Shown one piece after another: positions 39,801 to 49,500 of a stretch of DNA of 64,000 bases. The position numbers and the translations under genes were made by a program. The stretch lies in NCBI GenBank assembly GCA_910589415.1, contig OU342632.1:43451341-43515340 (forward strand), in the 5' to 3' direction. The notes below the pieces were generated by a model, which saw only the letters and a list, made by a program, of their open reading frames with translations, ran no database searches and was not told where the DNA came from. The number at the start of each line of letters is the position of its first letter. Positions within the stretch are counted from its first letter, which is position 1. The DNA comes from Malachius bipustulatus. Taxonomy: Eukaryota; Arthropoda; Insecta; Coleoptera; Melyridae.

Positions 39801-42800
39801 TGAGACACCCTGTACATTATGAATATAATTTTAAAACGTACCTCTGCCGGGTCTCTATCCACTCCAAAAATAAAAAGATCCTTAAATCCAGAGACATGGC
39901 CATAAACTTCCGTGGCGTATACCGTGAATAACCCTGTATAATGACCTAAAAAAGAACTGTTAAGGCTCAAATCTCGACTTCTTTGAAGATGAAACTGTGA
40001 AGACCATCTAGTACGGCGTCGTCTTTTTTCTTAAGCAACTCATACATTATTATGAACGCAGCATTAGCTACTCCTACTACATTTTCTTCCATGTTTATTT
40101 TCACGCAATTCGGACACACAACTAGAGCGCCTCCGAATGCAGGCTCATGCGGTTCTGTGCGGAAAAACAAAAAATTCGCCCGAATGATCCTCATTCGGCG
40201 CAAAGTGCTCATTCGGTTCGCTTGCTCAGATGTGTATGTACGCGGCTTTAGATGAGCGAGTTTGATAATATGGATAGTGATTGTTATGAAAATTCCCTTA
40301 ATAATTGCCATTTTGACATTAACGGAATTAATATGTATACAGGGTGTCCCGTAAGTAATGGTCCGTGGTGAAATGGGAGATTCTTGGTTTAAAAATATTA
40401 CGATCTGACACTACTTGCTCTAACAAAATCTTGATAATAAAAAAGATACAGGGTGGCAAAGTTGAGATTTAAAAATTTTCTTTTCAAAATATCTCGAAAA
40501 ATTGTACAGGTACGAACGTGAAAACTTGGGGATAGATGTTTTACGGTATGAGAAATCATAATTTGATATCCATGTCGATGTATTTTATAGAGGGCGCCAC
40601 TTAGGTCATGTTGACGACGTAAATGAACACATAACTTTTTTATCCTTCAGGATATCGCGCATTTTATTGTGAAATATTAAAACTACATCATTGATGATAA
40701 AAAAAGGTATACCAGTTCCAGTTGTCAGTCTCAAAAGTTAGTGGTTTTCGAGACAATCACGTTTTAATAATCTCCTGCATTATTTCAATTTTTTTTTATT
40801 ATCCGAAATCTTAATGCAGTAGGTTGAGATAATAACCAGCATTTTGGCAATTAAACATTTTTCACTTTGACATATTAAAAAAGCAAACAAATGAACCATA
40901 TTCACCTAAATTCCAATACAGATTCTGAAATAGTCGATTACCAGGTTGCAGTCTGTTTGGATATCGTGGCAGGTATTCTCGTTTCGCAGCTTGCCCATTG
41001 AAGTTTTGCTTGCAATAAAGAGAAATCATATCTCTCTTATCTGAATTTGAAAAATTATTATGTCTCGGCCTTTGTAATTTTCCAACTACTAGCAGTAAGC
41101 AAAAAATTCTGAACAGTATCAGTAGAGAAAATCATTAACTGTCAATTATCTCGAAAACCACTAACTTTTGAGACCGACAACCGGTATACCTTTTTTTCTC
41201 ATCAATGATGTAGTTTTAATATTTCACAATAAAATGCGTGATATCCTGAAGGATAAAAAAGTTATGTGTTCATTTACGTCGTCAACATGACCTAAGTGGC
41301 GCCCTCTATAAAATACATCGACATGGATATCAAATTATGATTTCTCATACCGTAAAACATCTATCCCCAAGTTTTCACGTTCGTACCTGTACAATTTTTC
41401 GAGATATTTTGAAAAGAAAATTTTTAAATCTCAACTTTGCCACCCTGTATCTTTTTTATTATCAAGATTTTGTTAGAGCAAGTAGTGTCAGATCGTAATA
41501 TTTTTAAACCAAGAATCTCCCATTTCACCACGAACCATTACTTACGGGACACCCTGTATAACTTTCGTGTTTGTGTGGGATATAAATTTGATGAAATCTG
41601 AGTGTCAATTGCAGCTATACCTATGCGTTCATATCATGGAAAAAAGTAGGTACTCACAGTAAAAGTTACAGTTTCATTAAAGTGGCATTTTTGTACCAGA
41701 CAAAGGGAAAAAAATGACAAACATTTTTCCCGTCGCAGAAATAAAGATTTTTTTTCGAAAAACGAAGAATAATTTAAAAAAAAATATTTAGAATGTTACC
41801 TATATATTTTTTGTTTTCTTGATTTTCTTATACCAAATGATATGCGAAAACATTATACGAGAAAAGGAGTTGACTATGAAAACTCTAAAGCATCTAGTCG
41901 GTTTTGGAAAATTTTGAACGTCAAATTGATAGCTTTATGACAACTTATGGAAATATAAAAAAAAAAAATTTCTCAAAAAGCTTTCTAAAACCATCATGAT
42001 TTGTACAGGATGTCCGTTCAAAGTTCCCAAAAACCTTTTCTTGTCATTCCATTTCAGGTCGCACTGATGGGAACTGATTTTTATGGGAGTCAGAATATCC
42101 ATAGGGAGTGATCTGGTGACGCATTTGAGCAAAATCGGCCGAGTCATTCCAAAATAACGACCGTTCGATTTATTCCAAAAATGATAAAATATAAAAAATA
42201 ATAAAATAAGAATAATAAAAAAAATGGTAGTAAAAATTATAAAAAAAAAAAAATTACAAAACTTTTCAATCAATATAACAGAATAAAACTACCATATACC
42301 AAACTGTACTCTTCGGCCAAAAAATGGCGTTTTTGTTACTTATTAGTAGTTTACGCACTTACGCAGGGGCGTCAATAGAAAAAAGATAAAAGTTAATTGC
42401 TAAATCTATTTTGGAACACGTATTCAAAGGAATTAAACTGAAATTTTCACAGTAGACAACTTTATACTAATTACTAATAAGATAATTTGACTATGAAGAA
42501 TTATATAAAGCCAATTTCAATTATGAAGAAAATTCAAACCAAGAAATTTTTTTTTTATCTAGCTCGAAGGATGGTGCGGGTAGGTAGGGTTCAGCGGTAC
42601 GCGAAGATGAAATAAAAAAAAAATTATGTAAAGGGAGAATGTGCCCGAAGTTTGGTGACGATCTGAAGTTGGAAACGCTACATTTTTTTCACTTTCCAAG
42701 GACGATGGATATCGGCAGTTGTATTCGATGGAAAGATGTAGAGATAATTTTGCCGAAGTTTCGTGACGGTCTGGGGTTGGGAGGGTTTTTTTCAACGTAG

Positions 42801-44330
42801 CGGGCTATTAAGCAACAATGAATTAGATGAGAAAATATTAGGTGAAGATAATTTACGCGAAGATTTGTATTATTATTTTTTCATATTATCTCAAACAATT
42901 TTTCTGGGAACTAAACTTTTTATGGTTACTTAACAATAATAATTTACTCACACTAATACTTCATCTGGTTGTGTTATATTATAACTTGCACCTAAAAACT
43001 TATTGAAAAGAAATGCTACTCCATCAATTATTATTTCGTCAGAAGTGTTTTCTAATTCTGGGATAAATTCTCCTGATACCCATGATATCAATACATTTGG
43101 GTTATTCTCGGCGACATGGATGTGATAAATTTCTCCAACCCAAGATTTACCATCCTAGAAGAAGAAAAATTAATTGAAAATATGAAGTAAGCAATAAGTA
43201 CCTATACCTACTTTTATTGGTCCTTTGGGAAACTCATCAGCTAGAGCGGCCTTATCTTCCTCTCTCCAAATAAAAACTTTTCTCAGAAAATTTCCCGGCC
43301 ACCACTTATTTGGGAAGTGTATTATTATTTTCATTATAGCTCCCATTTTTAATGCGTTCATCGCTTCGATTTTCTTTGGAGGCAGCGAAGGTTCGAACAA
43401 GCTGTCATGGTGTTTTTGAAGGACACCAAGAGAAGGAGTGAAAATTACATGGTCAGCTGTATAATTTTTTCCGTCATTTGTACGTACAAATACTTTATTA
43501 TCTTCACGTTTCCAGTCAATATTAGATACTTTTTGGTTTAACTTTAACTTATCATCAGTGAGTATGTTCTCACTTGGGTTGGGATACTTTTTCATCATAA
43601 TTTCTAAAATGGTTTTATAACCCAAACCATTCCAATTTAATGCTAAGTCACCTCCTAATTTCCTGTAACCATTTTCCAGGGCAGGACTGAACCAAGAAAA
43701 TGACGCTTCCAAGCTACATATATAACTTTTTATCGGTCCCAAAGCGTCAACACATATTTGATACTTTTCTGGGTCATCTTTGTAGTTTTGTAAAATTGTC
43801 GAGTTGTATCTTAAATAAAATAATTAATTAACTACTTCATCACGTAAGATCACACAAAAACTTACTTACTTTTCTAAAAAGTATTCCCCTATAGATAATG
43901 TTTTATCCCTATCAGTTCTTTCGACTTCTTCATAATCATCAGCAAATTTTAACAATTTTTCAGCCAAATCTTTATCAATTATTTTACCATTCGAATAAAA
44001 CGTTTCAAAATTTCTGTTGCTAGACTTGAGGATATCATACTTTTTAGCCATGTCATAAACCACGCTATTCTCTTGTCCATGGCAAAACTCTGCACCCAAA
44101 TCTACAAAAGCATCACCGAATTTAACACTATTGATTCTTCCACCGAATCTCTCCTGAGCTTCTAGGATTTGAACGTCCTGGACTCCATTATCGATTAATT
44201 TAGTGGCGGCAGCAATTCCAGAAGGACCAGAACCCACTACAATCACTGAGAAATCTTTATCGGATTTCACAAGAAATGCGAAACTCAAAGTGATGATTAA
44301 AATTAAAGGAAGACTTTTGGAAATCATCAC
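36811..44330 (-). CDS. Flavin amine oxidase 1 (polyamine/spermine-oxidase-like, secreted)
   Basis: Four exons: 44,330-43,870, 43,809-43,212, 43,154-42,952 and 37,054-36,811. Phases are 2, 0, 2, giving 501 aa. Donors are AAAA|GTAAGT, AAA|GTAGGT and TTAGT|GTGAGT, each paired with an AG acceptor. Residues 1-23 are a hydrophobic signal sequence. G33-S-G35-PS-G38 is the FAD dinucleotide fold and LEAQERFGGR (56-65) the flavin motif. HVIFTPSLGVL is near 274-284, the catalytic-type lysine is near 314 and FAGEAT..HYSTVHGAIETG near 467-487. The family oxidises polyamines to an aldehyde, an amine and H2O2. The substrate cannot be read off the sequence. This paralogue is the most divergent: it lacks the CNEDL-type segment before the GEAT motif and has GYREA where the others have GEREG. 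Introns 1 and 2 are 60 and 57 nt. Intron 3 is 5.9 kb and packed with transposons. Confidence 0.93.
37805..38157. repeat. Dispersed repeat 'R', copy A, left part (interrupted by Harbinger)
   Basis: Aligns by eye with 61,400-61,702: GAAAAAAAGT..GATTTTAG, AGATGTGAT, GACTTTTGTAGTAATCG and GCCTGGTA.CGAAAC in the same order. It continues after the Harbinger insertion at 40,251. The repeat carries a small ORF starting MSEFDN just beyond the insertion. Confidence 0.6.
38368..38502 (+). pseudogene. MADF/SANT-like protein of the Harbinger element, truncated
   Basis: ATG at 38,368, 210 bp inside the left terminus, opens a frame reading CLQLITEFEKRPVLWKVTHE, then MYLLTKLKKKDA. This matches the start of the MADF (Adf-1-type Myb/SANT-like) domain: LI..V..RP.LWD..H..Y..K.KK..AW. 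Harbinger elements typically encode such a DNA-binding partner of the transposase. The frame is cut after about 44 codons by the TIR element inserted at 38,506, and no continuation survives beyond the nested insertions. The protein is therefore broken. Confidence 0.65.
38506..39057. mobile_element. Non-autonomous TIR element 'T1', copy 1
   Basis: The left end TATACACCGCGTCTCCTAAG is the inverse of the right end, which reads TATACATCCGCGTCTCCTAC on the minus strand. It is 552 bp and has no ORF of its own. A second copy with the same interior (GGGACCGAGGAGCGAAATAG, AAACAGCCATTGCAAACTAA, GGTGTTACTATAGGTATG) is at 62,739-63,265. Copy 1 is inserted in the MADF gene of the Harbinger element and is abutted on its right by a foldback. 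Confidence 0.75.
39054..39940. mobile_element. Foldback element FB1 (TACAGGGTT ends, TA target), with a nested palindrome
   Basis: The left end TATACAGGGTTATTCACGGT is mirrored by ACCGTGAATAACCCTGTATA on the right. The arms are about 420 bp and nearly identical: the first 230 bp differ at only about three positions, and each arm contains the same ~76-codon frame, read in opposite directions. A second pair of ends, TACAGGGTGTCCCAAAAGCA (39,180) against the inverse near 39,816, lies inside the arms. This suggests one palindrome inserted in, or derived from, another. No transposase is present. Flanked by TA on both sides. Confidence 0.85.
39967..40092 (-). pseudogene. Possible N-terminus of the Harbinger transposase
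   Basis: A 41-codon frame starting MEENVVGVANAAFIIMYELL, then KKKDD, reads inward from the right terminus and opposite to the MADF gene. A short hydrophobic helix followed by a basic cluster is a frequent start of PIF/Harbinger transposases. No DDE region remains. The position supports the assignment more than the sequence does. The frame stays open upstream to 40,311, through the terminal repeat. Confidence 0.4.
40251..40335. repeat. Dispersed repeat 'R', copy A, middle part with ORF start
   Basis: ATG at 40,252 opens MSEFDNMDSDCYENSLNN, which is the counterpart of MSEFNNIDSDYFENTLNN in copy B (61,703). The frame is interrupted at 40,336 by foldback FB2 and the repeat resumes at 41,561 with GATATAAATTTGATGA. 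The same acidic start in two copies, with mostly conservative changes, suggests it was once a coding 5' end, perhaps of another transposon. Confidence 0.5.
40336..41560. mobile_element. Foldback element FB2 (TACAGGGTGTCC ends, TA target)
   Basis: The left end TATACAGGGTGTCCCGTAAG is mirrored by CTTACGGGACACCCTGTATA on the right. Arms are about 420 bp and almost identical (to GTCAGTCTCAAAAGTTAGTG near 40,725 and its inverse near 41,165). The unpaired centre is roughly 380 bp. There is no ORF. The element is inserted in repeat 'R' copy A within intron 3 of amine oxidase 1. Confidence 0.88.
42001..42180 (+). repeat. Solo arm of a related element
   Basis: TACAGGATGTCCGTTCAAAG, then GAGCAAAATCGGCCGAGTC and CAAAATAACGACCGTT, shows the same order of phrases as 49,605-49,760 and 50,225-50,430. 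No inverse arm is seen. Confidence 0.5.
42620..42800. repeat. Imperfect direct repeat in intron 3
   Basis: CCCGAAGTTTGGTGACGATC (near 42,649) recurs as GCCGAAGTTTCGTGACGGTC (near 42,752), about 103 bp apart, each followed by a TTGG(A/G)A stretch. The minus strand reads as two similar short peptides (PTPDRHETS and PTSDRHQTS). It is probably part of an old transposon and not a host exon. Confidence 0.4.
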
Positions 44331-45040
44331 GGTAACTATAGCTAGTTATTTCTACATAAAAATTGTAACAATTGCTTGGAACTTATGAAAGGAATGAGAG
44401 TGAAAAGATAACTTATTATAATTTGTTCAACAAATATGAACACTATCGTTATTGTCGCTACAGAAAATTCCATTTATAATGTAATTATCTTAACTCAGCG
44501 ATAAGTTTTGTTAGAATATTGTAACATCACGTTTGACCCTCTGAAGTTTGTTTGAAATTCTGTATGTTTATGTGATAGGTACTTGCAATTGATAATATCT
44601 AACTTGTTTTTTTTATGACTATACAGCTAGATAAGGTACTTGTGTATTTTTTTTTTGGATTGAAGACAACTGAAGGTAAAGATAAAAGATGCCAGAGAAT
44701 TTTTTAATACCCTTTAGTAATTATGTTGGTCAACATCAATCATCAATCCAAAATAAATGAACTGCAGGTTTGCAAAACTTATAGTAATGAATTGACATCT
44801 TTTTGGCTCCTTCATCTTCAACGTTTTTTGAATCGTTTTGATCTTACAGAAAAATCAAAATTTCGTCAGTACTCACATTATTCTGTTATGGTACCTACAG
44901 TTAATATTTTTGTTGACAAATATTACCTTGAAGACAAAGGTGGGCAAAAGGCAGACTTGTAGACTAAAGTCCTACTCGGCCCAGAGAATTCTATTAGACC
45001 CATAAGGGGAAAAACCTTAAATTGGGCAAAATGAAAATTG

Positions 45041-45994
45041 ATACAGGGTGTCCCATAATATGTGGGCAATCTCCCGGATTTGGGTAAATTTCGTAAAAAT
45101 AAATGAAAAAATATCTATAAAATTAATTCCTCAGAGACACCCCTACAAAGATATTAGCTGTTGAAGTTGAGGGTTGAAAATAAATTTTTTGCAATAACTT
45201 TCTTATTTATTGACCGATTTTGATAATTTTTGGTTTTATTTTGAATTATTTGGGACTGTTTAGAATAGTGTTTCATAATATTTGATAGCACATACATAGA
45301 CCTCGGGATGGCATAACCCCCTCATTCACTTGAAAGAAAACAATGAAAATAATAATTTTACAGTTTTTTAAGGTTAGTTTTCTTTTTATTTGATATTTTT
45401 TACATAAAAAATGTCTCTTTATTTATTTCGATAGAGCGAACCGTTATCGAGATAAACGTCCTTCTAATAGGTGATGCGCCGCAGGAACTTTCCAAATTTC
45501 AAGTAAATTTTAACAAGATGGCTGATCTATGACAGTAAATTGAGCAGGAGACAAAACAATAACTTAATTAAATACACGTCAGTGTCAAAGATTTCATTTC
45601 ATGCAGATTCAATTCTAACTGATTTTCAGCGTTTGTGTAACTCATTTTAAAATCAGTTAGAATTGAATCCGCATGAAATAAAATCTTTTTATTGTTTTCT
45701 TTCAAGTGAATGAGGGGGTTATGCCATCCCGAGGTCTATGTATGTGCTACCAAAGATTATGAAACACTATTCTAAACAGTCTAAAATAATACAAAATAAA
45801 ACCAAAAATTATCAAAATCGGTCAAGAAATAAAAAAGTTATTGCAAAAAATTGATTTTCAACCCTCAACTTCAACAGCTAATATCTTTGTAGGGGTGTCT
45901 CTGAGGAATTAATTTTATAGATATTTTTTCATTTATTTTTACGAAATTTACCCAAATCCGGGAGATTGCCCACATATTATGGGACACCCTGTAT
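45041..45994. mobile_element. Foldback element FB3
   Basis: ATACAGGGTGTCCCATAATA on the left is mirrored by TATTATGGGACACCCTGTAT on the right. Arms of about 310 bp pair well (GCAATCTCCCGGATTTGGGT; GACCTCGGGATGGCATAACC). A second, inner inverted repeat (AGATTCAATTCTAACTGATT and its inverse) lies near the centre. The element sits about 0.7 kb upstream of the start of amine oxidase 1 and could separate or disturb its upstream control region. No coding capacity. Confidence 0.87.
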
Positions 45995-46024
45995 AATTTT
46001 ACCATACGTTTTTATCAGTTCGCT

Positions 46025-46080
46025 TTCTTTTCTATCTGTCTGTCTGTGTTTCTCTCTCTGTCTCTCTCTATCTCTGAGCA
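46025..46080. repeat. CT-rich microsatellite
   Basis: TCTGTCTGTCTGTG followed by TTTCTCTCTCTGTCTCTCTC, between foldback FB3 and the 3' end of amine oxidase 2. Confidence 0.8.
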
Positions 46081-46567
46081 AATCGTGCAATCGATTTTAA
46101 GCTAACTTCCCGAAGAGCTAGAGACTTGAACATAGTACAGAACTGAATGACAAGGCAATACTAACACGTTTTCTATGTTTTTTACACGCTTTTTTTCTAA
46201 TTCAGCAGATTTAGGAGCCATTGCTCAAAAATTTTAGGTTTCAACAAAAAAAAAAAAAAAATGACAACACGTATAATGTCAAAAGATTTCGGGGACCGTA
46301 CTAAAGCATTTTTTTTTTTTAACAGCACTCTGGTAAAAATCGTACTGAATACCTACTCGCATACATTTAGCTAATAATGGGGCGGTGAACCATCATGCTG
46401 AAACCCAACATCAAGAAGATTATCTTCAAACGCTGGAATAACTTGTATCTATGATTATGCTTTTTACTTAAAATAATTTACAAGCGACAATGAAATGCAT
46501 TACAGTGTCTTTTATAAAGGTAGCTAACTAAAATTTTATATAAATTAAATACACCTACAATACAAAA

Positions 46568-49500
46568 TTACAACTGGGGGTAATAATTCAGTACTCTTTC
46601 TCCTTCTCTTTCGCCTGCTTCAATAGCACCATGCACCGTGGAGTAATGGTGCTTACTTGTAGCTTCTCCAGCGAAAAGAACCACTGGTTTGCCACCGCTA
46701 TATAAAGGGGTAGCTAAGTCTTCATTGCAACTCTCGTTAAAAGCTGAAGTTTTGTTTGTTTCAAACGTGTGAGATCCCAGAAAGTTCGGACTGGAGTTCC
46801 AGGATGACCTAATAATTCAAATATCGAGTTTAGTTATCTTTCTACAAACATTATCCAGGGAGGGAGAACATACAACGACGCGGGTATTAGAAGATGCATT
46901 GATTTAGTGTGGTATAAATTTTGCTAGTTATGTATTTTTTTTTTGTATATACTTAGTTGAAGTAAGTACATTAAGTTAAGATACCAGTGTCAATTAAAAC
47001 AATTTTGCGTGTTTATTTGCGTGGGTTACATTAAAATAATCTTAAAGGTATGTTTACTTTTTCGAATGAAGAATACGCCGACATTCATTTTGTCTACCAC
47101 TTTAATTCCGAAAAGAGCTAGACTATGTATACAGCAACTGGGTGAACGTTTTGAGCAGTCATGACGTGGGACACAATGTATATAAAAATGATTCGAAGAA
47201 ATGTAGTCTTTGGTAGCAAGATTAGATTTTTTTTCGAAAATGTCCTATAAATGAATGCATCGTCTCATCTGCGTACTATGTTTACACAACAGGTAAAACG
47301 ATGTTAATAGAAAACAAAAATAAAAAAAGAACCTGAAAATATCACTGAAGTTTCAGTGTCTGAACAAATAGCTTATGAAATTACCTTAAAATTTGGACCG
47401 GTTGCGTGACATTATACATTTTGTCATAAAATTTATGCAAGACAAACATTATTCCTTGTAGAAGATCCTCTTCTGGTAACTTTTCTATTTCACTAGACAA
47501 TTTTCCCGTAAACCAGGCTACTATTACGTTTGGATTGTTTGGAGACGGAAGAAATTGAGTCAATGAGAACAGCCATGATTCTCTGTCCTGGAAATGAACT
47601 AATAAATTATTTTATAATAACATTTCTAGCAATTTAATTATTTATTATATGTATAGGGTGAGTTTTTCTTTTTTTTCCGTCTGGTTATTTGGAAAATTTA
47701 GGAGTTAGAGAAATGGAAAAGTGGACAAAGTTGTGCAGAATTTTATATTTATCAAGAAGCCGAAACAAAACTTGAGATAACTTTAGTCGTCGTTACTGGA
47801 ATATTCTGAAAAAACTGAAAATTCGAGATTTCATATTTTGCAATAGATTGCTTGAAAATGCAATAAGAATGTTTTTTATAAATAAAAATTTTCAAATTTC
47901 AATTTTCTCTTAAAGTTATGTGCATCAAAACAGCTTAAGATTTCAGAAAATGGCTCATATAAGTTCTAAATTTAACTTTTTATGTAGCTACTATTCTATG
48001 ATGTAGATAAAATTTTTATAAGTACAGGTGATAAAAATCTGATAATTTCGATCACACTGTATAAAAATTTCTAGTACACTGTAAGATAATACTTGAAAAG
48101 TTAAGATAGGACCATGTTTTGAGATTCTTGGTGTCGTTTTCGATGTACCTACACTGCTTTCAAAATTAAAAATGGCGATTTTACTTGTTTACAACTCCAA
48201 AAGTAGATACTCAATTAAACTGTAATTATAAAAGCCATTCTAGTGGATTTCCTCAAGAAATATGAAAATAAAATAATATACATGGTGTCCTATTAAAAAA
48301 AAAAACATAGTCAATGTCGTCAATTGTGAGAAACTAGAAATTTAAGGATTCATTGGAGGATATAGGGACTGTTTCAACACCCTGTGTAGTTATGGTCAAG
48401 GTTCTGGTTTCTGGACTAGGCTATTTGGCACCTGGCATAACCAAAGTAAATACATTTGTGGGTATAAATTTTATTCAAATTCTAGACATTTCTGGTACAA
48501 AAAGTGCAAAATGTTTATTATGTAAATTCTCAACTTTTTTTTACATAATGTACTAATAAATGGGAGAAAGTAAAATTCAGTAATATTTACATAATATAAA
48601 TCACTTCTTGGTTAAGCCATTTTGTGGGTTTCCTCTAAAAGGATAGCTCATAGCGCTAGAAACGTTTCCTGGATTTTTCGTGGTCTGGTAAAAAAAAAAA
48701 CACGTCAAATCTGTAAGTTTTTCCAGCAGTTGAAAAAATTTACACGCCTACAACTTTTTCCTTTCTCTAATTCCCTAATAATTGTACATATCTCACAAAC
48801 AGTTGGGAACTTTATGCAAACAAACCTTATATGCACTTTTTGTCTAGCTTTTGAGAAAATTTACAAAAACCAAAATTTATCCAGTGGCGTAAAAATGGAG
48901 GGTTAGCAAGTTGGACCCCTATCTACCGTACGCACCTGGTTCAAATCAGACGCACAAAATATTATTTCTGTAATAACAAAAAAAAAATAGAAAAATGACA
49001 CACCAAAGTTCATAAATGTATATTATGGTACGATTAAGTTTAAAAAGTCAGATGTGACGTCACACTAACCGTCCGAATTAAGATTTTTCATTTCACCAGA
49101 AAATGTCAAACAATTAAATTTCAAGGTGCGAATGAGCGTAAATTATTATTAAAGGAATCATTCAAACAATGAATTGAACGGTTTAAGTCAGTTTGACAGC
49201 CACTGACAACTACATAAAATTTATTCACGTAATGACATTCTATCCTGTGTTGTGCATTTAATTCTCATTCAAAACCAATGTTGACGTATATTTATTTACG
49301 CGGGATGGAGTGTTTAGACAAACTTGACGATTTCTGTGAGAACCAGTAAATGAAACAAAATAAATCGGACTATCAGAAGGATGTGTATTCTTAATCGATA
49401 CGTATGACTTTTTAAACTTTATCGTACTATAGGCCGTTTTGGAGTTAAGTATACAAAAATGCCTTTTTTGGAACATTGAACACCATATAACTTCGTTAAT

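Larger units (their letters stand above)
38158..40247. mobile_element. PIF/Harbinger-type DNA transposon, defective, with nested insertions
   Basis: The left end AGCCGCGTACACATCTGAGC is the inverse of the right end, which reads AAAGCCGCGTACATACACAT on the minus strand. The terminal inverted repeat extends about 55 bp (GAATGAGCACTTTGCGCCGA). The flanking target duplication is TTA (38,155-38,157 and 40,248-40,250), as in PIF/Harbinger. A MADF/Myb-like ORF start lies on the plus strand at the left, and a candidate transposase N-terminus on the minus strand at the right, which is the usual divergent two-gene layout. The centre has been replaced by a TIR element (38,506-39,057) and a foldback (39,054-39,940). 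The element sits in intron 3 of amine oxidase 1. Confidence 0.75.

Noticed and set aside
39051..39970. Two similar 76-85-codon genes in opposite orientation
   Set aside because: They are the two arms of foldback FB1. The frame is a by-product of the palindrome.
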